64,000 nt of DNA from Tigheibacillus halophilus (lineage in GTDB: Bacteria; Bacillota; Bacilli; Bacillales; Amphibacillaceae). The notes under the pieces are model-generated. The model made no database searches, was not told the DNA's origin, and worked only from the letters and a program-made list of their open reading frames with translations. Location of the stretch: positions 1 through 64,000 of the forward strand of contig NZ_JBHUIZ010000013.1 of NCBI RefSeq assembly GCF_042683165.1. Reading direction: 5' to 3'. The position numbers and the translations under genes are program-made. Below, one piece after another: positions 32,537-41,429 of this stretch. The first letter of the stretch is position 1. Every line of letters begins with the position of its first letter.

Positions 32537-32600
32537 AAATAGCTGACACTTCTTCTGTAGTTGGTAAAATTGCTCAGAAGCATATATTTTTCGCTTATTA

Positions 32601-32621
32601 TATAAACTAAGTTTAATTATA
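32601..32621. promoter_or_regulatory. ROK-regulator operator, copy 3
   Basis: The core TAAACTAAGTTTA (32603-32615), identical to copy 1, overlaps the TATTATATAA region that probably serves as the -10 of the nagB operon. The stretch 32341-32515 shows no gene. Confidence 0.75.
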
Positions 32622-32669
32622 GTGATGCATGAACTAGTAAAATATCAAAAAAAGGCAGGTAAATAACAA

Positions 32670-33404
32670 ATGGAAATCATCCAAACGAAAGACTATCAAT
32701 CTTTGTCTCAGAAAGCATTTGAAATACTGGCGGATACGATTGAGCAAAATGAAAACGCTGTAATCAATACAACTACAGGTGCAAGCTATGATGGTTTATT
32801 CGACTTGCTAGTTAAAGCAATCAACGAAGATAAGTTGCCGATTGAAAAGACAATCATGATGAATCTGGATGAATATATAGCAGAGCGTGATCAACCTTTT
32901 ACTGTGTATACCTATATGCACCAGAAACTATATGATCTGATCAAAAAACAGCCGAAAGTTGTCGAGCTGCTGGACGGCAGCCTGGAAGATCTGGACGCAG
33001 AAATCGAGCGATATAACGCTGTCCTTGAAAAATATCCACGGGACTTGCAGATTTTAGGGCTGGGTGTGAATGGCCACCTTGGTGCCAACGAACCAGGAAC
33101 TTCATTCAACTCCCGCCTGTTTCTTGCGGATAGTGATGAATCCACCATTCAAAGTACGATGGGATACCAAAACTTGACCAGGGAAGAAGCGCCGACACAA
33201 ATGCTGACGCTTGGTTTAGCAGATATGATGGAAGCTAAAAAAGTACTGCTGGTAGCATCAGGAACAAGAAAAGCAGAAGCAGTTAAAGCTACCATTGAAG
33301 GTCCAATCAATGAAGATTGCCCAGCTGCCATTTTGAGGGCTCATCCGAATGCGGTCTTTATCATTGATGATGCGGCTGCGTCACTTCTTGACAAGAAATA
33401 CTGA
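32670..33404 (+). CDS. nagB: glucosamine-6-phosphate deaminase-like protein
   Basis: A 244-residue NagB/6-phosphogluconolactonase-family enzyme. Recognisable motifs are TTTGASYDGLFD (phosphate binding), MMNLDEYIA and GLGVNGHLGANEPGTSF, with the catalytic His and Glu of the last motif present. NagB isomerises and deaminates glucosamine 6-phosphate to fructose 6-phosphate and ammonia. It is first in an operon under the ROK regulator with a sugar kinase, GPH symporter and M81 protein. No nagA deacetylase is present, so the substrate may be a free amino sugar or another sugar phosphate. The RBS is AAAAGGCAGG. Confidence 0.82.
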   Translation: MEIIQTKDYQSLSQKAFEILADTIEQNENAVINTTTGASYDGLFDLLVKAINEDKLPIEKTIMMNLDEYIAERDQPFTVYTYMHQKLYDLIKKQPKVVELLDGSLEDLDAEIERYNAVLEKYPRDLQILGLGVNGHLGANEPGTSFNSRLFLADSDESTIQSTMGYQNLTREEAPTQMLTLGLADMMEAKKVLLVASGTRKAEAVKATIEGPINEDCPAAILRAHPNAVFIIDDAAASLLDKKY

Positions 33405-33437
33405 TTATCGGTTGCATATAGAAAGAAATAAGGATTC

Positions 33438-33478
33438 GACCCAAAAAGAATACATTATGGATTTGTTCTTTTTGGGTC
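33438..33478 (+). terminator. intra-operon hairpin after nagB
   Basis: GACCCAAAAAGAA (33438-33450) pairs perfectly with TTCTTTTTGGGTC (33466-33478); no T-run follows. It could be a leaky terminator or processing site that sets nagB above the downstream genes. Confidence 0.6.
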
Positions 33479-33507
33479 ATTCCAGATAGTTGGAAGGGGA
33501 ACTTTCT

Positions 33508-34509
33508 GTGGAAGCATTGATTATCGGCTTGGATATCGGCGGGACGTCGACAAAAGCCGGATTAGTGGATGAAAATGGCGAAGTGATTTATAAATGGGAA
33601 ATCCCTACGGATAAAAAAGATCACGGCAGCCACATCGTAGAAGATATATGGAAATCTATCACAAGTACTTTGGACAAATTAGCGATAGAAAATGAAATCT
33701 TAGGTATTGGTGTCGGCGCACCAGGCTTTGTGGATAAAGAAACCGGTATGGTTCATGAAGCGGTTAACATTGGATGGAAAAATTTTGATTTAGGTAATCA
33801 ATTGCAGCTTTTATCCCATTTACCAGTTTTTGTTGAAAACGATGCCAATTTAGCGGCATTGGGTGAAAATAAAAAAGGAAGCGGATCCAACGCGACAGAT
33901 TTGATTGCAATCACATTGGGAACTGGCGTCGGCAGCGGAATGATCGCCAATGGTGAACTTTTAAGCGGAATGAATGGAACAGCCGCCGAAATTGGCCATA
34001 TTATTGCGGAGCCGCATGGCTATCCTTGTAATTGTGGCAGGGAAGGCTGCTTGGATACAATAGCTTCTGCAACAGGCATTGTGCACCAGGCGATGGACCA
34101 TTTATTGGCATATCCGAATAGTCCTTTGGGAATACGTTATCGGGAAAATGGCAGGTTGGATGCAAAAGATGTATTTGATCTGGCAGCTGATAGCGACGCG
34201 GCAAGTGAACATATCATTGACCATACTGCCGATGTCCTTGGTTTCATGATCGCCGGGGCAGCGACAATCATCAATCCTTCCGCTGTTATTATTGGTGGAG
34301 GACTGTCAAGAGCTGGATTGCCGTTACTTCAGAAAATCACTCATTATTTTAAACAATATGCGCTGCCAAGAATCAGTGAGCAATGTGATATCAGGCTCGC
34401 GCAATTGGGAAATGATGCAGGAATGATCGGTGCCGCTTATTTGGTGAAAAGCAAACTGAACAAGGTGGCGCCATCATTCGGCATCCTGGCTGAAAATGAA
34501 AGCGATTGA
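33508..34509 (+). CDS. ROK-family sugar kinase
   Basis: A 333-residue ROK kinase (glucokinase or N-acetylhexosamine kinase type): ATP-binding DIGGTSTKAGLVDE, substrate region NDANLAALGE, GTGVGSGMIANGELL, catalytic and zinc segment EIGHIIAEPHGYPCNCGREGCLDT. It would phosphorylate a hexose or amino sugar at C6 to feed the NagB-like enzyme. The GTG start at 33508 is chosen for GGAAGGGGA 7 nt upstream; the frame extends to a TTG at 33490 that overlaps this site. Which sugar it accepts cannot be decided. Confidence 0.85.
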   Translation: MEALIIGLDIGGTSTKAGLVDENGEVIYKWEIPTDKKDHGSHIVEDIWKSITSTLDKLAIENEILGIGVGAPGFVDKETGMVHEAVNIGWKNFDLGNQLQLLSHLPVFVENDANLAALGENKKGSGSNATDLIAITLGTGVGSGMIANGELLSGMNGTAAEIGHIIAEPHGYPCNCGREGCLDTIASATGIVHQAMDHLLAYPNSPLGIRYRENGRLDAKDVFDLAADSDAASEHIIDHTADVLGFMIAGAATIINPSAVIIGGGLSRAGLPLLQKITHYFKQYALPRISEQCDIRLAQLGNDAGMIGAAYLVKSKLNKVAPSFGILAENESD

Positions 34510-34565
34510 ACCATCAAAAATGAAAGCGGATTAAATCCATACAGGAAATCAAAGGAGTGAATGAG

Positions 34566-35924
34566 TTGGGTCAAGCTCTAAGGAAAGAATACGTAAAATT
34601 GCCTGATTTAAGCCTCAGGGAAAAAATAAGCTATGGTTATGGTGACGTTGCTTCTAATTTTGTTTGGGGGATGGTTAATAGTTACTTGCTATTTTTTTAC
34701 ACGGATGTCTTTGGTATTACTGCCGCTGCTGCGGGGACACTTTTTTTGGTCACACGCATTTTCGATGCGGTCAACGACCCGATCATGGGGATCATTGTAG
34801 ATAAAACAAAGAGCAAGCATGGAAAAACACGGCCGTATTTATTATACGTAGCGATTCCCTTTGGTATATTGAGCATTATCACTTTCATCACTCCTGACTT
34901 GTCTGTCACTGGAAAGGTGGTCTATGCCTATATAACTTATGGACTGCTTGGGATTGTTTATACCATGATCAATATCCCATATGGGGCATTGATGCCGCTG
35001 ATGTCAAGAAATTCCAAGGAAAAAGGCGAGTTGAATAGTTACCGGGCTATCGGACGGTCGGTAGGTGCCATCATTGTCGCCTCACTGACCTTACCGCTTG
35101 TGAATTTCCTTGGTGGGGGCAATCAACAGCTTGGGTTCCCTGTCGTCATGGGCATCTATTCAGTCATAGGTGTGGTATTTTTCTGGCTTACGTTTAAAAA
35201 CTGCCATGAACGAGTGCAGACTGCCAAACCGGACCAAAAAAATCCGGAAATTAAAAAATCGCTTGTTCAAATGTTTAAAAATAAATACTGGCTGCTTGTA
35301 TCCGCCAATTCATTTTTATGGTTCGTCAGAATGGGAATCATGAACGGCGTACTGATCTATTATGTCAATTATGTGTTGAAGGAGCCTAATATGGCACCAT
35401 TTTATTTGACGTTGTTAAATATAGCAAACCTAGTCGGCGGATTCTTTGCACTATCGATCTTAAGAAAATTCAGCAGTCGTAATTCGAGTATGCTGATGTA
35501 TGGATTAGCTGCTGTCCTGTTGGCATCGTTATTCCTAGTAGAAGGTCAATCAATGATTCTGTTTTCCATTATTTTCTTTGCGGCAAATGTACTGATTGGC
35601 TACGGAGACCCGGCCACACTGACCATGCTGGGTGATTCCATTGATTACCAGGAATGGAAATTCGGTACACGACCTGAAGGATTGCTTGTATCCAGCTACA
35701 GTTTTTCAACAAAATTCGGTGTTGCGATCGGTTCGAGTTTCCTCGCTTATGCCTTGAGCTGGGCAGGCTATGATCCGAATGCGATTACAGAAGGTGCGAA
35801 AACGATGATACGCACATTGATGCTCAGTTTGCCGATCCTGATCACTGTTTTACAAGTAATCATCTTGTATTGCTATAAATTGGACAAGCATCATGCAGAT
35901 ATTGTGAAAGATTTAAATCTATAA
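34566..35924 (+). CDS. GPH-family glycoside/sugar symporter
   Basis: A 452-residue, 12-helix symporter of the GPH (MelB/XylP/UidB) family: EKISYGYGDVASNFVWG at the N-terminus, TRIFDAVNDPIMGIIVDKTKSKHGKTRPYLL after helix 2, and a central NCHERVQ loop. These proteins import glycosides, pentosides or hexuronides with H+ or Na+. The TTG at 34566 gives good spacing to AAAGGAG; the GTG at 34557 overlaps that site. Placed between the kinase and M81 genes, it probably brings in the unphosphorylated sugar or a sugar conjugate. Confidence 0.85.
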   Translation: MGQALRKEYVKLPDLSLREKISYGYGDVASNFVWGMVNSYLLFFYTDVFGITAAAAGTLFLVTRIFDAVNDPIMGIIVDKTKSKHGKTRPYLLYVAIPFGILSIITFITPDLSVTGKVVYAYITYGLLGIVYTMINIPYGALMPLMSRNSKEKGELNSYRAIGRSVGAIIVASLTLPLVNFLGGGNQQLGFPVVMGIYSVIGVVFFWLTFKNCHERVQTAKPDQKNPEIKKSLVQMFKNKYWLLVSANSFLWFVRMGIMNGVLIYYVNYVLKEPNMAPFYLTLLNIANLVGGFFALSILRKFSSRNSSMLMYGLAAVLLASLFLVEGQSMILFSIIFFAANVLIGYGDPATLTMLGDSIDYQEWKFGTRPEGLLVSSYSFSTKFGVAIGSSFLAYALSWAGYDPNAITEGAKTMIRTLMLSLPILITVLQVIILYCYKLDKHHADIVKDLNL

Positions 35925-35946
35925 TCAAGTAATGGGGGAATTATCA

Positions 35947-37377
35947 ATGAAAATAGTTACTGGTTGTTTGTATCACGAAACAAATACCTTCAATCCATTT
36001 CCAACAACTGTAGATGACTTTGTTCTTGTTGAAGGCAAAGAGGTAGAAGAACGCCTTGCCAGTACAGAGGTATTTGAAAAAAATGGAGTAGAAATCATCC
36101 CAAGTATTTATGCTACAGCTTTATCATCTGGTATCGTAAAAAAAGAAGCATACCGGCACTTTGCTGACAAATTCATTTCCGTTCTTGAAAAACACAAGGA
36201 TATCGATGGTATCTGGATGCATTTGCACGGTTCTATGGTAGTAGAGGAAATAGGATCGGGAGAGCTGGCATTATTGAAAGAAATCAGGCAGCACATAGGA
36301 TATGAAATTCCGATTTCCTTGACACTTGATATTCATGGCAATTTGGCGGAGGATCTCCATGAATATGTCAATATCGTTTATTCTTATCGTACGGTACCGC
36401 ATGTTGACCAGCCTGAAGTGGAGCGTATTTCAGCGCAGCTGCTGGTGGATGCGATTGCTCATCAAGCTAAGATCAGGCCATCTTTTAAAAGCCTGCCAAT
36501 GATTATCCCTGGTGAGAAGGCTGTCGGAGCAAGTGAACCGTTACGCTCGATATTTAACAAATTAAAGGAACTGGAACAAATGGAAGGCATTATCAGCGCC
36601 AACTTTTTCATATGCCACGCCTGGAATGATACGGAAAATACCAGGTCATCCATCTTTGTAGTGCCAGAGTCTGAAGCATATAAAGCCCTTGCCGATAAAG
36701 TGACGGAAGAATTGGCAGCATTTGTGTATGACCGCCGCCACGAATTCGAATTTCAGGCAAAGGTTCTTGAGCCTGTTGAAGCAATCCAGCGGGCACTTGA
36801 AGGAGCATCCAAGCCTGTTTTCATATCGGATTCGGGTGATAACTCGACTGCAGGAGCACCAGGTATGAGCACGCTGCTCCTGCAAATGTTGAGAGACAGT
36901 GATTTGAAAGATAAAAAAGTATTGGTTTCCGCTGTTTATGATGCAGAGGCTTTTCAGAAGTTGAATGGTCATCAGATTGGGGAAAAGGTAGCTGTCAAGG
37001 TCGGGACAGATATGGATGAATACAGCAAGCCTGTCGAGTTGGAAGGTATATTGAAATCAAAAGGCGATCTGCTCGGGTATTTGAATGCTACAAATGATAA
37101 GGTAGGGGAAGTATGTACACTTTCCATAGGAAATCTGGATGTGATAATAGCGAATCGCGGCGATTCATTCATTACCATCAATCATTTCACTCGCGCCGGC
37201 GTCGAAATAGAAGATTATGATGTGATTGTCGTGAAACAAGGATATCTCTTCGATGAGCTAAGCGCCATTTCCAAGCTGGATATTTTAGCGATGACGCCTG
37301 GATCGACATACCAGCGAATTGAAAATATCGACTATAAAAATATTCCGAGACCTATCTTTCCGATGGAATTAGCTTGA
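35947..37377 (+). CDS. MlrC-like M81-family metalloprotein
   Basis: A 476-residue protein of the M81 family, named for the microcystin-degradation protein MlrC. The N-terminal domain carries HETNTFNPF, MHLHGSMV, SLTLDIHGNLAED and RTVPHVDQPE, whose Asp/His residues are the expected zinc ligands; the C-terminal MlrC_C domain follows (SDSGDNSTAGAPGMS). Real substrates of most bacterial homologues are unknown. Being last in an amino-sugar operon under a ROK repressor suggests it cleaves an amide or peptide bond in a sugar conjugate (inference). ATG at 35947 follows GGGGGAA; the upstream TTG/ATG alternatives have no ribosome site. Confidence 0.83.
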   Translation: MKIVTGCLYHETNTFNPFPTTVDDFVLVEGKEVEERLASTEVFEKNGVEIIPSIYATALSSGIVKKEAYRHFADKFISVLEKHKDIDGIWMHLHGSMVVEEIGSGELALLKEIRQHIGYEIPISLTLDIHGNLAEDLHEYVNIVYSYRTVPHVDQPEVERISAQLLVDAIAHQAKIRPSFKSLPMIIPGEKAVGASEPLRSIFNKLKELEQMEGIISANFFICHAWNDTENTRSSIFVVPESEAYKALADKVTEELAAFVYDRRHEFEFQAKVLEPVEAIQRALEGASKPVFISDSGDNSTAGAPGMSTLLLQMLRDSDLKDKKVLVSAVYDAEAFQKLNGHQIGEKVAVKVGTDMDEYSKPVELEGILKSKGDLLGYLNATNDKVGEVCTLSIGNLDVIIANRGDSFITINHFTRAGVEIEDYDVIVVKQGYLFDELSAISKLDILAMTPGSTYQRIENIDYKNIPRPIFPMELA

Positions 37378-37419
37378 TCTGTTTCTTTTTTCACCGGTAG
37401 AACCATATAGACAGTGTGA

Positions 37420-37467
37420 GTCAAAAAGGATGTATACTCTGTTAAGAGGGCATCCTTTTTGACGATT
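37420..37467 (+). terminator. rho-independent terminator of the nagB operon
   Basis: GTCAAAAAGGATG (37420-37432) pairs perfectly with CATCCTTTTTGAC (37451-37463). Confidence 0.8.
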
Positions 37468-37504
37468 AAAGGTAGCATATTTTTTAAAAAATAAAACCTA
37501 ATGG

Positions 37505-37532
37505 TTGAAATTTTGGGGTGAACTGTTATGAT
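37505..37532 (+). promoter_or_regulatory. sigma-A promoter upstream of the S-box leader
   Basis: TTGAAA (37505-37510), a 16-bp spacer and TATGAT (37527-37532); the S-box aptamer starts about 25 bp later. Confidence 0.65.
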
Positions 37533-37556
37533 AGATGAAACAATTTCATGAAAAGT

Positions 37557-37711
37557 TCTTATCCAGAGAGGTCGAGGGACTAGCCTAAAGACGCCTCAGC
37601 AACCTGTCCAGTGTCTGACGGACAAGGTGCTAATTCTAACAAGTGCTGCAAGCTTGGTAGATAAGAAGATGACGATCACTCTTCATTCCTTCTTATCGGG
37701 GGAATTTTTTA
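37557..37711 (+). promoter_or_regulatory. SAM-I (S-box) riboswitch with terminator
   Basis: The aptamer (37557-37667) shows the conserved S-box order: P1 TTCTTATC, AGAGAGG, the GAGGGACT core, CTAAAGACGCCTCAGCAACC, a variable P3 arm, then CAAGGTGCTAATTC and closing P1 GATAAGAA. The closing strand can instead pair with CTTCTTATC (37690-37698) to form a terminator ahead of a six-T run (about 37706-37711). When S-adenosylmethionine is plentiful, transcription of the downstream methyltransferase gene should stop here. Confidence 0.95.
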
Positions 37712-37795
37712 TTTGCAGAAATGAAATATTTTGTAAAACAACTGCAGCTAAATAATGGTCAAACAAACCTAAATATTTAAAAGGAGCTGAAGAAG

Positions 37796-38908
37796 ATGAC
37801 AACAATACACACAGTGAAAAAGGCACCTTTTCGAGGGGAGCAAGTAGGCAGTTTTCTGAGACCGGAACGATTGAAGCAAGCTAGAAGCCAATTTGCCTCT
37901 GGGAATATCACCTCAGAGCAGCTGCGTGATATCGAAAATGAGGAAATTGTCAAACTGATTGAAAAACAGAAAGAGGCCGGCTTGCAAGCAATCACAGACG
38001 GAGAATTCCGCCGATCATGGTGGCATTTTGATTTTCTGGAAGGGCTGGAAGGTGTGGAAGGATTTGATCCGGATATAGGTCTGAACTTTGTCGGGATTGA
38101 AGCAAGAAATCGTTCTATTCGTGTGACAGGAAAAGTAGATTTTCCAGCCGATCATCCCATGTTAGCGCATTTCCGTTTTCTGAAGGAGCATACAGGACCA
38201 GATCATACTGCGAAGATGACAATCCCAAGTCCGAACATGCTGCTGCTGCGGGGAAGCATAGATGAAAACATCTATGAAAATATCGAAGCGCTATTGCCGG
38301 ATTTGACGAAAACATATCAAAAAGCAATACAGGCATTTTATGATCTGGGCTGCCGATATCTCCAGCTTGATGATACTTCCTGGTCTTCTTATTTATCCGA
38401 AAAGGGCCGCACAGCTATTCGAAAGCTTGGATATATACCTGAAGACATGCAGGAAATTGCGGCGAAGGCGATTAATGAGTCATTGGCTGGGCGACCGGAT
38501 GACTTATTGGTGACCATGCATATTTGCCGTGGAAATTACCGGTCACATTATTTTGCAGAAGGTTCTTATGATGCGGCTTCCAAAACTATTTTTGGGAAAC
38601 TCGATGTGGATGGTCTGTTTTTGGAATTTGATGATGAACGTTCCGGCGGATTCGAACCATTACGTTACGTGAACCGGGATGATTTATATGTCGTGCTCGG
38701 CTTGATCACGACAAAAGTCGGAGAAATAGAAGACAAAGCTACCATCAAAAAAAGGATTCAGGAAGCCAGCGAATACCTGCCGCTGGAACAATTGTGTCTC
38801 AGTCCACAGTGCGGATTCGCTTCCACGGAAGAAGGCAATGATATCAGTGAGGGGGACCAATGGAATAAGATCCAGCACGTCATTGAAATTGCCAGGGAAG
38901 TCTGGTGA
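37796..38908 (+). CDS. cobalamin-independent methionine synthase C-domain protein (YxjG/YxjH type)
   Basis: A 370-residue protein matching the C-terminal catalytic half of MetE, as in the B. subtilis YxjG/YxjH proteins, which are also S-box controlled. The zinc-site region is seen as MHICRGN (about residue 240) and a later LCLSPQCGFAS with its conserved cysteine. Full MetE is twice this length, so this is the short type, probably transferring a methyl group to homocysteine from a donor other than the triglutamyl folate. The riboswitch directly upstream ties it firmly to methionine supply. ATG at 37796 follows AAAAGGAG. Confidence 0.9.
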   Translation: MTTIHTVKKAPFRGEQVGSFLRPERLKQARSQFASGNITSEQLRDIENEEIVKLIEKQKEAGLQAITDGEFRRSWWHFDFLEGLEGVEGFDPDIGLNFVGIEARNRSIRVTGKVDFPADHPMLAHFRFLKEHTGPDHTAKMTIPSPNMLLLRGSIDENIYENIEALLPDLTKTYQKAIQAFYDLGCRYLQLDDTSWSSYLSEKGRTAIRKLGYIPEDMQEIAAKAINESLAGRPDDLLVTMHICRGNYRSHYFAEGSYDAASKTIFGKLDVDGLFLEFDDERSGGFEPLRYVNRDDLYVVLGLITTKVGEIEDKATIKKRIQEASEYLPLEQLCLSPQCGFASTEEGNDISEGDQWNKIQHVIEIAREVW

Positions 38909-38973
38909 TTTCTGAACGTAGGGATAGTAAAGTGTACCCTTTTAAAAAAAATAAATATCCAGCAAGCTTTCAG

Positions 38974-39010
38974 AAGATGATCTCTGTATTGAACAGGGGT
39001 CATCTTTTTT
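38974..39010 (+). terminator. rho-independent terminator
   Basis: AAGATGATCTCTGT (38974-38987) pairs with ACAGGGGTCATCTT (38993-39006), with two G-U pairs, followed by T residues. Confidence 0.85.
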
Positions 39011-39207
39011 ACATGCCGTTGATACTAGTAACGGCCGGCTCATACAAAATGGCCGAAGGATGATTCTTGAGGGGTATGTATTGCAGTGACTTGGAAGAAA
39101 AACAACAACCTGCATAGCTATAGAAAAACTACTCATCTGACATTTTATCACTGTGCAAATAGGGAAAATACGTTCGCCATATTTCCGTCATATTTCAGGA
39201 CATTTCC

Positions 39208-39250
39208 AGTGATTTGTATCACAAATAGGATGGTTGCGTTTTCATATGTT
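39208..39250 (+). promoter_or_regulatory. FNR/CRP-type box and -10 element of the CuA-reductase operon
   Basis: AGTGATTTGTATCACA (39208-39223) matches the FNR/CRP half-site pattern TGTGA-N6-TCACA at nine of ten positions and has perfect GTGAT/ATCAC arms. A -10-like TATGTT (39245-39250) puts the expected start near 39257, so the box is centred at about -41.5, the usual class II activation distance. No good -35 is visible, as expected for an activated promoter. Low-oxygen or NO-linked control is inferred. Confidence 0.65.
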
Positions 39251-39311
39251 GGAAGGGATGGGGAAGTTTCCTGAAAAAATGCATGATGAAAATGAAATGG
39301 AGGGGTGTTTT

Positions 39312-39842
39312 ATGAGTGTGCAAACGGTTGCTTGGATTACCAGTTTGTTCTTTATGCTATTAATTACTGTTGTATTCGGTGTAGTGACGCTGAATGCATC
39401 CAAAGAAAGGGTACCATATGATCCGATTAAAAAGAAATGGTACAAAGCCCGAAAATTTTATGCAACCATGTTGGTTGTTTTCCTGTTTGCCATGACAATC
39501 CATACATTGCGTGATTTGCCTTATGAGATGCCAGTATATGGCCAGGGCAAAGAAGCGACTGTTGTGGATGTGGAAGCAATGCAATTCGGCTGGAATATGA
39601 GCCAGACGGAGTTCAAGGTCGGAGAGCCTATTGAATTCGATGTAACCAGCAAGGACGTCAATCATGGATTTGGCATCTACAATGAAGACAATCAAATGCT
39701 CGCTCAAACACAGGCGATGCCGGGATACACCAATAAGGTCTACATCACATTTGATAAACCAGGGACATATGAAGTACTTTGTCTGGAATATTGCGGACTT
39801 GGCCACCATTTGATGACCGGCAAAATTGTCGTAAAAGATTAG
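39312..39842 (+). CDS. CuA-type subunit II of a heme-copper reductase
   Basis: A 176-residue membrane-anchored subunit with two N-terminal helices (about residues 5-27 and 45-65) and a C-terminal cupredoxin domain. The CuA ligands are intact: His in KDVNHGFGIYN, then Cys-x3-Cys and later His and Met in LCLEYCGLGHHLM. It passes electrons to the catalytic subunit encoded 12 bp downstream. The short length resembles ba3-type or CuA-NO-reductase small subunits rather than caa3 subunit II, and there is no fused cytochrome c. ATG at 39312 follows GGAGGGG; the longer frame upstream overlaps the promoter. Confidence 0.85.
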   Translation: MSVQTVAWITSLFFMLLITVVFGVVTLNASKERVPYDPIKKKWYKARKFYATMLVVFLFAMTIHTLRDLPYEMPVYGQGKEATVVDVEAMQFGWNMSQTEFKVGEPIEFDVTSKDVNHGFGIYNEDNQMLAQTQAMPGYTNKVYITFDKPGTYEVLCLEYCGLGHHLMTGKIVVKD

Positions 39843-39854
39843 GGGGGATCGTAT

Positions 39855-41351
39855 ATGAGTGCAACGATGAATCAAATGACTTTAAAGCCTGTTGAACATA
39901 GTGAAATAAAAACACATAACAAACTGGTTAAAACTTATTTAATCATTGGCGGTTCTGTTATCGCGGCGATGGTTGTTTTTGGAGTTTTGATGCTTTTGCA
40001 GCAAGGCGGTGCCATTCAATTGTCATCTGCTGCGTTTTACCAGTTTTTGACCATCCATGGAACCGGCATGGTTGGGGCTGCTGCTTTGGCAAGTACCGCG
40101 TTGATGTGGTATTTTCTGACACAATATGTCTCCTTGTCTCCCAAAATTTTCATGACGAATTTAATTTTGTTCTTAATCGGGGTGGCAATGGTTGTCCTTG
40201 GTGTGTTTTCTTTTAAATATGCCAGTGCGTGGACATTTCTTTACCCGCTTCCAGCTTTATCGGGCAATGCTTGGTCCGCAGTTGGCGCACTATTATATCT
40301 CGCCGGGATGCTGATACTGGGAATAGGATTTTTGCTCATCTACATTGATATCGGTCGCGCAATCATTAAAAAATATGGCAGTCTTGGAAAAGGGCTGGGA
40401 TGGGATGTTATTTCAGGTGAAAAGTCTGAAAAGGATGCAGCGCCTCCCACTGTAGTGGCCAGTACGATGGTCACTATTGTCAATACGACTGCGCTTGTTG
40501 CCGGCGGAATCGTCTTGATCATGAATATGATTAATGTCATCAATCCATCTTTTACATTCGATCCGTTGCTGGCGAAAAATCTGACGTACGCGTTTGGACA
40601 TATTTTTGCCAATGCCATCATTTACATGGGTGTCATCGCTGTATATGAAATTTTACCGAGATATACGAACCGGCCGTGGAAATCAAGTAAATCCTTTCTG
40701 GTGGCCTGGACGATGTCGACTACTTTTACACTTTTCATCTATACCCATCATATGTTGATGGATTCTGTTATGCCGAAATGGATGCTGATCATGGGGCAAG
40801 TTCTTTCCTATGCAAATGGCTTGCCAGTACTCGTTGTCACCGCTTATGGTGCATTGATGATTGTTTATAAATCGGGTATCAAATGGGATATGGCCAGCGG
40901 CCTTGCCTTTTTATCGATGTTTGGCTGGGTCATCGGCGTCGTTCCAGCAATTATCGATGCGACGATCGTCGTGAACCATGTTATGCATAACACCAAATGG
41001 GTTCCGGGGCATTTTCATATGTATATGGGGCTTGGAGCGGTGGTGATGATTATTTCTTTCATGTATTATTTGTCCAAATCCGATAGCGATGTAAAGCCAA
41101 GTCGTTTGGATAAAATAGCCGCGTGCTTGTATGCCATGGCAATTATCGGTGTGAGCGGTTCGTTCCTCGTTTCCGGTGCATTAAGTACCCCCAGACGATG
41201 GGCAACACACTTTCCGGAATGGATGGGGCCAGCTTTGTTCGGCGCCATATCGGGTATCTGCTTTTTCGCGGCATTCACCGTGTTCATTATGCACTTCATC
41301 CGTTATCTCAAATATCGAAATGATACGGGAGCCGGTGGAGGATTTTTATAG
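39855..41351 (+). CDS. heme-copper oxidoreductase catalytic subunit I (possible NO reductase)
   Basis: A 498-residue, about 12-14-helix catalytic subunit. Heme and metal ligands are visible: His68 (TIHGTGM) for the low-spin heme, His249 (FGHIF), His298-His299 (YTHHML) for CuB/FeB, and His386/His388 (VPGHFHMYMG) for the hemes. The residue four after His249 is Asn253; A- and B-type oxidases have the cross-linked Tyr there, and cNOR has the FeB-ligand Glu. This argues against an ordinary oxidase and for one of the CuA-linked NO reductase-like families, although a Tyr supplied from another helix, as in cbb3 enzymes, is not excluded. FNR-like control fits. RBS AGGGGGG. Confidence 0.8.
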   Translation: MSATMNQMTLKPVEHSEIKTHNKLVKTYLIIGGSVIAAMVVFGVLMLLQQGGAIQLSSAAFYQFLTIHGTGMVGAAALASTALMWYFLTQYVSLSPKIFMTNLILFLIGVAMVVLGVFSFKYASAWTFLYPLPALSGNAWSAVGALLYLAGMLILGIGFLLIYIDIGRAIIKKYGSLGKGLGWDVISGEKSEKDAAPPTVVASTMVTIVNTTALVAGGIVLIMNMINVINPSFTFDPLLAKNLTYAFGHIFANAIIYMGVIAVYEILPRYTNRPWKSSKSFLVAWTMSTTFTLFIYTHHMLMDSVMPKWMLIMGQVLSYANGLPVLVVTAYGALMIVYKSGIKWDMASGLAFLSMFGWVIGVVPAIIDATIVVNHVMHNTKWVPGHFHMYMGLGAVVMIISFMYYLSKSDSDVKPSRLDKIAACLYAMAIIGVSGSFLVSGALSTPRRWATHFPEWMGPALFGAISGICFFAAFTVFIMHFIRYLKYRNDTGAGGGFL

Positions 41352-41429
41352 GAATGAGAAAGCACGTTTCTGGTTCAGTGCACATCACTGGAGCACCTCG
41401 GACAGTCGTATAGAAAAGGGGGAACCGTG

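Noticed and set aside
37796..38908. A truncated metE pseudogene
   Set aside because: The 370-residue size matches the YxjG/YxjH class, the start has a good ribosome site, and the S-box riboswitch is intact.
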